Origin: Alphaproteobacteria bacterium
GTDB taxonomy: Bacteria > Pseudomonadota > Alphaproteobacteria > Sphingomonadales > Emcibacteraceae
Length of the DNA: 11,180 bases
NCBI GenBank assembly: GCA_002401545.1
Contig: NVTJ01000032.1
Coordinates: forward strand, 12,771 to 23,950
Direction: 5' to 3'
Every line of letters starts with the position of its first letter. The first letter of the stretch is position 1. The notes under the pieces were generated by a model, which worked only from the letters and a program-made list of their open reading frames with translations, made no database searches and had not been told where the DNA came from. Below, one piece after another: positions 5,176 through 11,180 of this stretch. The position numbers were made by a program, and so were the translations under genes.

Positions 5176-6378
5176 ATGAATTCTGATTTCAAAATATATC
5201 ATCCTGAGCCGGATTATGCCCCCTATGCCTGTCTGGCGGACAGGAGCAGGGGACGGCTTCACCCCGAAGATGACACCAAAACCCGTTCACCTTTTCAGCG
5301 GGACCGGGACCGGATTATCCATTCCGGGGCTTTTCGGAGGTTGATTCATAAAACCCAGGTGTTTGTCTATCATGAAGGGGATTATTACCGCACCCGTCTG
5401 ACTCATTCCATTGAGGTGGCACAAATTGCCCGCAGTATTGCCATTGTGCTGGGGCTGAATGATGAAATTGCCGAATCTCTGGCTCTGGTTCATGATTTTG
5501 GCCATACCCCGTTTGGTCATGCCGGAGAGGAAGCGATGAATGAGATCATGGCGCCTTTTCAGGGTTTTGATCATAATGCCCAGTCCCTGCGTGTCGTCAC
5601 GAAGCTGGAGCAAAGATACGCGGCCTTTGACGGCCTGAACCTCACATGGGAAACGCTGGAGGGTTTGGCAAAGCATAATGGCCCCCTGTGTGAAAAAGGT
5701 CAGTTCGATGACTTGAATATCAATCTTCGGACATATAACGCGCAACATGATCTTGAATTGCACAGCTATGCCAGTGCCGAGGCACAGGTGGCGGGGATTT
5801 CCGATGATGTGGCCTATAACAACCATGACATCGCCGACGGCATCCGGGCGGGGTTGCTGACCATGGGGCAACTGGAGGAACTGCCCCTTTTAAATGACAT
5901 CATTCGGGAAGTGCGGGACAGTTATGGAGTGCTGGAGGATGGCCGGGAAATTCACGAAGTGGTGCGCCGCCTGATCAACAGAATGGTTAATGATATTCTG
6001 ATTGAAAGCAAAAAACGTATTTCTGCCCTGCAGCCGGAAACGGTTGATGATATTCGAAATGCTTCCCAATGCGTCATTTCCTTTTCCCCTGAGATGAAAG
6101 AATTCGATAAAAGATTGAAATCTTTTCTGATGCGGAATATGTATCGTCATTACAAAGTCAACCGCATGTCCAGCAAAGCGAAAAGGGTGATAACCGATTT
6201 GTTTGAACTTTTTCAGGCCGAACCGGAATGTCTGCCCACAGAATGGCAAACAGCTCAGGTCATGGAAGACCCCGGGACCCGTGCGCGCCATGTGGCAGAC
6301 TTCATTGCCGGCATGACGGACCGCTATGCCATATTGGAACATAAAAGATTATTTGATACATCGTTGTTTGAATTATGA
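5176..6378 (+). CDS. dgt: HD-domain dGTP triphosphohydrolase (dGTPase-like)
   Basis: A 400-residue HD-superfamily enzyme that hydrolyses dGTP (or dNTPs) to the deoxynucleoside and triphosphate, controlling dNTP pools. The N-terminal block with SPFQRDRDRIIHSGAFRRL (38-56) is the dGTPase signature for nucleotide binding. Metal ligands of the HD site are His77 in RLTHSIEV, His106-Asp107 in HDFGHTPFGH (106-115) and an Asp in ISDDVAY (208-214). HDFGHTPFGHAGE is diagnostic of the family. The start is ATG 5176, with ACGGAAA about 10 bases upstream; a TTG at 5173 is directly adjacent and less likely. Its stop overlaps the argS start (ATGA at 6375-6378), so argS is translationally coupled to it. It heads the long plus-strand operon and is divergent from erpA. 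Substrate breadth among dNTPs is not evident from sequence. Confidence 0.95.
   Translation: MNSDFKIYHPEPDYAPYACLADRSRGRLHPEDDTKTRSPFQRDRDRIIHSGAFRRLIHKTQVFVYHEGDYYRTRLTHSIEVAQIARSIAIVLGLNDEIAESLALVHDFGHTPFGHAGEEAMNEIMAPFQGFDHNAQSLRVVTKLEQRYAAFDGLNLTWETLEGLAKHNGPLCEKGQFDDLNINLRTYNAQHDLELHSYASAEAQVAGISDDVAYNNHDIADGIRAGLLTMGQLEELPLLNDIIREVRDSYGVLEDGREIHEVVRRLINRMVNDILIESKKRISALQPETVDDIRNASQCVISFSPEMKEFDKRLKSFLMRNMYRHYKVNRMSSKAKRVITDLFELFQAEPECLPTEWQTAQVMEDPGTRARHVADFIAGMTDRYAILEHKRLFDTSLFEL
5228..5244. repeat. Perfect short hairpin near the 5' end of dgt
   Basis: CCTGTC (5228-5233) and GACAGG (5239-5244) form a 6-base-pair stem around a 5-base loop. The same stem sequence occurs in the xth hairpin at 4065-4089. 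It begins about 50 bases into dgt and might affect early translation, but a stem this short could be codon-driven. Confidence 0.25.
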
Positions 6379-8126
6379 ATATTTTTGATACTTTTACCGG
6401 GGCCTTGAAGGCCATTGTCTGCGGCCTTGAAAATGACGGCAGACTGCCGAAAGACATGGACCTGAAAAATGTCACTATTGAGCCGCCGCGCGAGGCGACA
6501 CACGGGGATATTGCCACCAACATAGCCATGGTTTTAACACGGCAGGCCCGCATGAAGCCGCGTGACATTGCCGATATGGTGGCGGCAGGTCTGCGGGATG
6601 TGGACGGCGTTGAAAGGGTTGATGTGGCCGGACCCGGCTTTATCAATATCATCCTGAAAAGGCAGCTCATTCAGTCACAGGTGGCCGCAATCCTCAATGC
6701 CGGAGGCAATTATGGCCGCTCGAAAATCGGCGGCCATGAGAAAGTCAATGTGGAATATGTTTCGGTTAATCCCACGGGACCGCTTCATGTGGGTCATTGC
6801 CGAGGCGCCATATTTGGCGATGCGCTGGCGTCTTTGCTGGACTATACCGGTTACGATGTGACCCGTGAATATTATATCAATGACGCCGGGGGACAGATTG
6901 ACACTCTGGCCCGATCGGCTTATCTGCGTTACCGGGAGGCTCTGGGCGCGGACATTGGCAAAATACCCGAAGGACTTTATCCCGGTGACTATCTGATTCC
7001 CGTGGGCAAGGCGCTGGCTGAGAAATTTGGGCGTCGCTGGCTGGAGGCGGATGAGAGCGAATGGCTGCATGATATCCGGCAATTTTCCACCGATGCCATG
7101 ATGGACCTGATCCGCTCCGATCTGGACACGCTTTCCATCAGGCATGATGTTTTTTTCTCGGAATTGACCCTTCATAAAAGCGGTAAAATACAAGCTGCTC
7201 TGGACAAGCTTGAAGACAAAGGCCTGATCTATACCGGTGTTCTTGAGGCACCGAAAGGCACCAGGCCCGATGACTGGGAGGAGCGGCCACAGACCCTGTT
7301 CAAATCCACAGATTTTGGTGATGATGTGGACCGGGCGGTAAAGAAGTCTGATGGTAGCTGGACCTATTTTGCCGCCGATGTGGCCTATCATAATGACAAG
7401 GTTGAACGCGGCTTTACCAGCCTGATTGATGTCTGGGGCGCAGACCACGGGGGGTATGTCAAGCGGGTTGAGGCGGTGGTGAAAGCCCTGACGGACAACA
7501 GGGTCAATTTTGATGCCAGGCTTTGCCAGATGGTCAGGCTGCTGCGGGATGGCACGCCGGTAAAAATGTCAAAACGTTCCGGAGCCTTCATTACCATGCG
7601 GGATATTGTGAATGAGGTGGGCCGGGATGTGGTGCGGTTCATCATGTTAACCCGTAAAAATGACGCCTCTCTGGATTTTGATTTTGCCCGTGTTACCGAA
7701 CAGTCAAAGGATAATCCGGTTTTTTATGTGCAGTATGCCCATGCGCGTGTACATTCTGTTTTGCGTAAGGCAGATATTGCATTTCCCGGTATTAACCTGT
7801 CTGTCGCATCGCTTGCCGACGCCGATATGACCATATTCAGCGACAGCAGTGAACTTTCCCTGATCAGGAATATGATGAACTGGCCGCGTTTTGTGGAAGC
7901 GGCCGCCCTGGCCCGCGAACCGCACCGGATTTCTTACTATCTGTATGAATTGGCTTCTGAATTTCATGCGATGTGGAATAAAGGCAATGATAATCTTGAT
8001 CTTCGCTTCATAATCGAAGATGATAGGGCAAAGACCCTGTCACGTCTGGCGCTGATTTCTGCTGTTGCGGGTATCATTATGGCAGGACTGGATATATTGG
8101 GTGTAGAACCCGTTACTGAAATGTAG
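6375..8126 (+). CDS. argS: Arginyl-tRNA synthetase
   Basis: A 583-residue class I aminoacyl-tRNA synthetase that charges tRNA-Arg, in the size range of the family. The N-terminal Add-1 domain, which recognises the tRNA D-loop, covers about residues 1-92. The catalytic Rossmann core begins near 122 with VEYVSVNPTGPLHVGHCRGA; the HIGH-type motif is HVGH at 138-141. The signature KMSK lies at 397-400, followed by RSGAFITM. Many arginyl-tRNA synthetases have a degenerate KMSK, whereas this one is intact. The C-terminal DALR anticodon-binding domain begins with NPVFYVQYAHARVHS and runs to the end. It starts within the dgt stop (ATGA) with no separate strong ribosome binding site, so its translation probably depends on dgt. 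Pairing with an upstream dGTPase is typical of alphaproteobacteria. Confidence 0.98.
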   Translation: MNIFDTFTGALKAIVCGLENDGRLPKDMDLKNVTIEPPREATHGDIATNIAMVLTRQARMKPRDIADMVAAGLRDVDGVERVDVAGPGFINIILKRQLIQSQVAAILNAGGNYGRSKIGGHEKVNVEYVSVNPTGPLHVGHCRGAIFGDALASLLDYTGYDVTREYYINDAGGQIDTLARSAYLRYREALGADIGKIPEGLYPGDYLIPVGKALAEKFGRRWLEADESEWLHDIRQFSTDAMMDLIRSDLDTLSIRHDVFFSELTLHKSGKIQAALDKLEDKGLIYTGVLEAPKGTRPDDWEERPQTLFKSTDFGDDVDRAVKKSDGSWTYFAADVAYHNDKVERGFTSLIDVWGADHGGYVKRVEAVVKALTDNRVNFDARLCQMVRLLRDGTPVKMSKRSGAFITMRDIVNEVGRDVVRFIMLTRKNDASLDFDFARVTEQSKDNPVFYVQYAHARVHSVLRKADIAFPGINLSVASLADADMTIFSDSSELSLIRNMMNWPRFVEAAALAREPHRISYYLYELASEFHAMWNKGNDNLDLRFIIEDDRAKTLSRLALISAVAGIIMAGLDILGVEPVTEM

Positions 8127-8142
8127 AGTGAAATAATCTCTG

Positions 8143-8150
8143 GGAGGTGA
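8143..8150 (+). promoter_or_regulatory. Near-perfect Shine-Dalgarno for the SPOR-domain gene
   Basis: GGAGGTGA matches the 16S anti-Shine-Dalgarno almost perfectly and sits 6 bases before ATG 8157. It is the strongest ribosome binding site in the window and contrasts with the coupled, weak-site starts of the neighbouring genes. Confidence 0.75.
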
Positions 8151-8156
8151 TTTGAA

Positions 8157-8888
8157 ATGGCGGATGAAGGTGAAAAAGCATCATGGCTTGAACCATTGCC
8201 GGAAGAATTTACCACCGGGAATGACATGACCGGGCGGCGGATGCTGACCGCGGCATTAACCGTCATAATTCTGGCGATTTTCGGTGGTTTGATCTGGTAT
8301 AGTTATCTGGCCGGGACTGACAATGGGCCGGTGCCTGTGGTCCATGCCGACAAATCTGTGGTCAAGGAGAAACCGGACAGTCCCGGCGGGTTGCAGGTGC
8401 CGGATCAGGACAAAGGTGTTTTTAACCGGGTGGCGTCCGGACAGAAGGATAATGGTGAAAATCTTGAAGCCGGTGCGGAACTGCCCATCGAGCGACCAAT
8501 TGATACCAAATCCATAGAAACGGCGAAGAAAAAAGCGCTTCAGGCCAGCGAGGATGCTGCGCAGGCTTTGCCGCCACCTCAGACAGAAACTGTTGCCAAT
8601 GAGGTTGCGGCCATTGCCCCGGCCAGTGATGGTTTGGCGGGAAATTTCCTTGTACAGTTGGGGGCTTTTGGCAAAAAAGACACGGCCGAGCAGCTCTGGG
8701 CTAGGCTTCAAAAAGATAATCCGGACCTTCTTCGGGGGCTGAGACCTGATATTATGATGATTGACCTGGGAAAAAAGGGGGTCCTATACCGTCTGAGGGG
8801 CGGGAGAATTGTTGACAGACTTTCTGCTGGTCGCATTTGTGCAGCGCTGAAAACGAAAAAGCAAGCCTGTATTGTGGTGGAAAAATAA
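8157..8888 (+). CDS. SPOR-domain membrane protein
   Basis: A 243-residue bitopic inner-membrane protein. A cytoplasmic N-terminus (1-28) leads to one transmembrane helix (about 29-50, LTAALTVIILAIFGGLIWY). A long polar, Pro/Glu/Ala-rich periplasmic linker follows (about 53-160). The C-terminal SPOR domain (about 163-242) opens with NFLVQLGAFGKKDTAEQLW and ends with RICAALKTKKQACIVVE. SPOR domains bind glycan strands stripped of stem peptides and concentrate proteins at the division septum, in the manner of FtsN or DedD. Cys228 and Cys238 flank the end of the domain and could form a disulphide, as in some SPOR domains. The start follows a near-consensus Shine-Dalgarno. The stop directly abuts the ATG of nagZ, so septal wall binding and muropeptide recycling are co-translated. 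Confidence 0.9.
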   Translation: MADEGEKASWLEPLPEEFTTGNDMTGRRMLTAALTVIILAIFGGLIWYSYLAGTDNGPVPVVHADKSVVKEKPDSPGGLQVPDQDKGVFNRVASGQKDNGENLEAGAELPIERPIDTKSIETAKKKALQASEDAAQALPPPQTETVANEVAAIAPASDGLAGNFLVQLGAFGKKDTAEQLWARLQKDNPDLLRGLRPDIMMIDLGKKGVLYRLRGGRIVDRLSAGRICAALKTKKQACIVVEK

Positions 8889-9893
8889 ATGGTCCGACCT
8901 GTTATTCAGGATTGTGACGGGCTGACGTTGACCGGGGAAGAAAAAGCGGTTTTCAAAGACCTTGACCCGTTTGGCTTTATTCTATTTGGCCGCAACTGCC
9001 AGTCCCCTGACCAGCTTAGAAAACTTACGGATGAGATGAAGGAAACGGTTGGCCGGGAAAATGTACCCATCTTCATTGATCAGGAAGGGGGGCGCGTCTG
9101 TCGCCTCAATCCGCACCACTGGCGCAGGCCACCAAGCGGAGAAGCTTTAAAAAACCTCTATAAAAAAGATAATGAAAAAGGTCTGGCAGCGGTCAGGATA
9201 AATGCCCGCCTTATGGCTGAGGAATTGCGTCATCTGGGGATTACGGTGAATTGTTACCCGCTGCTGGATCTTGTATTTCCCAATGCGGACCAGATAATCG
9301 GCGACCGGTCATTTGGCGATGATCTGAATATCGTCAGTCTTTTGGCCGAGGCGGCCTGTGAGGGCTTGTTTTCGGGCGGTGTTCTGCCGGTGATAAAGCA
9401 TATTCCGGGCCATGGCAGGGCCTTCGCTGATAGTCATAAGACGCTGCCCATTGTGGACACGTCGCTTGATCTGTTGCAGAAAACTGATTTTATGCCCTTT
9501 AAAGCCCTTAATCATATGCCGCTGGCCATGACCGCGCATATTGTCTATTCCGCTATTGATGAGGCACGCCCGGCTACTTTGTCCCCTGTTATAATCCGGC
9601 AGGTAATTCGGGAATATATCGGTTTTAAAGGGGTGTTGATTTCTGATGATGTCTGTATGAAAGCGCTCAGTGGACAGCCTGCCCATAATGCGAAACTCGC
9701 TTTGCAGGCGGGTTGTGACCTCGTGCTTCACTGTAATGCCCCGCTGGCGGAGCGTCGGGAGGTACTGGAAGCCCTGTATGACTTTAATATGGTCAATGAG
9801 AGCTGGGTGGAGAGTATGTTCAGGCAGCGCCGGGATATTCCGGAAATCAATAGCGCAGAGTTGACAGAATGGCTGGATCAGGCATTACAGTAA
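8889..9893 (+). CDS. nagZ: Beta-N-acetylglucosaminidase (glycoside hydrolase family 3)
   Basis: A 334-residue cytoplasmic GH3 enzyme that removes N-acetylglucosamine from anhydro-muropeptides during peptidoglycan recycling; in bacteria with AmpR/AmpC its product can induce beta-lactamase. Motifs are IDQEGGRVCRL (63-73), GDRSFGDD (138-145), KHIPGHGRAFADSH (170-183, containing the Asp181/His183 dyad that acts as acid/base in NagZ), MTAHIVY (214-220) and KGVLISDDVCM (247-257), where Asp253 is the predicted nucleophile by the GH3 active-site pattern. The length is typical of single-domain NagZ and there is no signal peptide. The ATG immediately follows the TAA of the SPOR gene with no gap, so ribosomes probably re-initiate; the end of the SPOR gene offers no strong Shine-Dalgarno. 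Confidence 0.96.
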   Translation: MVRPVIQDCDGLTLTGEEKAVFKDLDPFGFILFGRNCQSPDQLRKLTDEMKETVGRENVPIFIDQEGGRVCRLNPHHWRRPPSGEALKNLYKKDNEKGLAAVRINARLMAEELRHLGITVNCYPLLDLVFPNADQIIGDRSFGDDLNIVSLLAEAACEGLFSGGVLPVIKHIPGHGRAFADSHKTLPIVDTSLDLLQKTDFMPFKALNHMPLAMTAHIVYSAIDEARPATLSPVIIRQVIREYIGFKGVLISDDVCMKALSGQPAHNAKLALQAGCDLVLHCNAPLAERREVLEALYDFNMVNESWVESMFRQRRDIPEINSAELTEWLDQALQ

Positions 9894-9918
9894 TTGTGAA
9901 TACAGAGGTTTTATAGAT

Positions 9919-10590
9919 ATGAATTTTTTACAGTTGTTGCCGGTTATGGTAATTCCGTTGCTTCTGGCGATAACATTACATGAAGCGGCTCATGCCTGGG
10001 CTGCCTATAAATTGGGGGACAATACCGCAAAACTGCTTGGTCGGGTCAGTTTTAACCCCTTTGTTCATATTGATCCCTTTGGCACTGTGCTTCTGCCGCT
10101 TATGCTGTTGCTCAGCGGTGCGCCGTTTTTATTTGGCTATGCAAAGCCGGTACCGGTTAATTTTATGCGTCTGCGCAATCCGCGCCGGGATATGGTTTTT
10201 GTGGCATTGGCCGGGCCGCTGGCCAATATAACATTGGTGATCTGTGCTGCCTTACTGCTTCATATAGTGGGTTTTCTGCCGGATGTAGCGGGAAACTGGC
10301 TGGTGGGAAATATAATTTTTGCCATCAAGATCAACGCCATTCTTGCCGCCTTTAACATGCTGCCAATTCCGCCTTTGGACGGGGGAAGGGTTGCCGTTGG
10401 CCTTTTACCCGATATAATCGCCAGACCCCTGTCACGGATAGAGCCTTATGGCATGTTCATTGTCATCGGCTTGTTTTTACTGCCCATGCTTGGTCAGCGG
10501 ATAGGGGTGGACCTGAATATTCTATGGGCCATAATAGGACCGGCCATCGATCTTGTGGAACAATTAGCGGTATTGATAGCACCTGGATGA
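9919..10590 (+). CDS. Site-2 protease family zinc membrane protease (M50B)
   Basis: A 223-residue polytopic protein of the small M50B class. HEAAH (21-25) in the first hydrophobic segment is the HExxH zinc site, and NMLPIPPLDGGR (146-157) is the NPxxDG-type motif whose Asp154 is the third zinc ligand. AGPLANI (98-104) is another conserved block. Five or six hydrophobic stretches are visible (about 5-20, 56-73, 93-120, 128-148, 172-190, 200-218). It lacks the PDZ domains of RseP and CBS domains, so it is a minimal intramembrane protease. Substrates are unknown. AGAGG (9904-9908) precedes the ATG by about 10 bases, and the gap after nagZ is 25 bases. Its stop overlaps the scpA start (ATGA). Family members between nagZ and scpA occur in several alphaproteobacteria; the reason is not established. 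Confidence 0.92.
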   Translation: MNFLQLLPVMVIPLLLAITLHEAAHAWAAYKLGDNTAKLLGRVSFNPFVHIDPFGTVLLPLMLLLSGAPFLFGYAKPVPVNFMRLRNPRRDMVFVALAGPLANITLVICAALLLHIVGFLPDVAGNWLVGNIIFAIKINAILAAFNMLPIPPLDGGRVAVGLLPDIIARPLSRIEPYGMFIVIGLFLLPMLGQRIGVDLNILWAIIGPAIDLVEQLAVLIAPG

Positions 10591-11180
10591 ATAACAAGGA
10601 AACAGAGCAGCAGTCTGCATTTGAAATGGTGACAGCGTCACCGGATGATGAAGAGCGCCTGATTCTCGACATTGATGGTTTTGAGGGTCCACTTGATGTT
10701 CTGCTTACTCTGGCCAGAAGACAGAAAGTTGATCTGAAGCAGATTTCCATATTGGAACTGGTTCAGCAGTTTTTAAGATTCGTCGCAGAAGCCCGGGTGC
10801 AGAAACTGGAGACAGCCGCTGATTATCTGGTGATGGCGGCCTGGCTTGCCTATCTGAAATCAAGGCTTCTTCTGCCGGAAGAAAATTCAGAGGAAGAATT
10901 CTCTGCCGAAGAAATGGCCGCCCGCCTGACCTACCAACTGCAAAGACTGAACGCAATACGGGAGGTCGCCGCTACTCTGATGTCCCGCAACCAGCTTAAA
11001 CGGGATGTGTTCTCCCGGGGTATGCCGGAACCGGTGATTGTGACAAAAAATGCCACGTTTGAGTTGAGCCTGTATGAACTTCTCAAGGGTTATGCCGACC
11101 ATAAAACCCGAAAATCCATTGCCGATATCAGAATACACAAGCGCGAAGTCTATACTCTGGATCAGGCTTTGGAGCGTCTG
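10587..11180 (+). CDS. scpA: Segregation and condensation protein A (kleisin; 3' end beyond window)
   Basis: The first 198 codons of ScpA, open at the right edge. ScpA is the kleisin that bridges the Smc dimer heads and recruits ScpB, forming bacterial condensin for chromosome segregation. After a 23-residue polar leader, LILDIDGFEGPLDVLLTLARR (25-45) is the hallmark opening, followed by QKVDLKQISILELVQQF (46-62). The segment AADYLVMAAWLAYLKSRLLLP (77-97) is the second hallmark, the N-terminal helical domain that binds the Smc neck. An acidic stretch (about 98-107) and the linker to the C-terminal winged helix follow. ATG 10587 overlaps the stop of the M50 protease gene as ATGA, so translation is coupled. 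In alphaproteobacteria scpB and then tatABC often follow; they are beyond this window and not seen. Confidence 0.95.
   Translation, partial: MNNKETEQQSAFEMVTASPDDEERLILDIDGFEGPLDVLLTLARRQKVDLKQISILELVQQFLRFVAEARVQKLETAADYLVMAAWLAYLKSRLLLPEENSEEEFSAEEMAARLTYQLQRLNAIREVAATLMSRNQLKRDVFSRGMPEPVIVTKNATFELSLYELLKGYADHKTRKSIADIRIHKREVYTLDQALERL

Noticed and set aside
6675..7448. A 257-codon minus-strand open frame opposite argS.
   Set aside because: The argS reading on the other strand carries all synthetase motifs; the antisense frame shows no family features.

Overview
The window is chromosomal DNA from an alphaproteobacterium of moderate G+C. The evidence is gene content and order. An erpA/xth pair is divergent from a dgt-argS-SPOR-nagZ-M50 protease-scpA run, and ihfA is followed by a MerR-type regulator; both arrangements are familiar from alphaproteobacterial genomes. 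The genus cannot be named from the sequence alone. Moderate G+C and a site-2 protease between nagZ and scpA would suit lineages such as Emcibacterales, Kordiimonadales or Sneathiellales, but that is inference.

Layout. (1) Bases 1-1464, minus strand: a GMC-family flavin oxidoreductase that runs off the left edge. It is preceded by a 39-residue ORF with a twin-arginine-like N-terminus, and the two are joined stop-to-start (TAATTG). This part looks more A+T-rich than the right half and is the most accessory-looking and least explained part of the window. (2) Bases 1465-1849: a gene-free, A+T-rich spacer holding candidate promoters for both directions. (3) Bases 1850-3981, plus strand: ihfA, a MerR-type regulator, an exported TPR protein and a membrane-anchored protein of unknown function, with small gaps and no visible terminator between them. 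(4) Bases 3978-5086, minus strand: erpA and xth, overlapping by 4 bases (ATGA). The end of xth overlaps the end of the unknown membrane protein by 4 bases (TTAA). (5) Bases 5087-5175: a short divergent promoter region. (6) Bases 5176-11180, plus strand: a dense housekeeping operon of dgt, argS, a SPOR-domain protein, nagZ, an M50B site-2 protease and scpA (cut by the right edge). It has two ATGA overlaps and one exact stop/start abutment.

Function. The right-hand run combines dNTP pool control (dGTPase), arginyl-tRNA charging, septal peptidoglycan binding (SPOR), peptidoglycan recycling (NagZ), a membrane protease and the condensin kleisin ScpA, so it joins translation with cell wall and chromosome upkeep. 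The erpA/xth pair joins Fe-S cluster delivery with abasic-site repair. ihfA supplies the alpha subunit of the nucleoid protein IHF. The GMC/mini-ORF pair is probably a periplasmic or membrane-associated sugar or alcohol oxidation module. I saw no CRISPR array, tRNA, rRNA, insertion sequence or phage gene.
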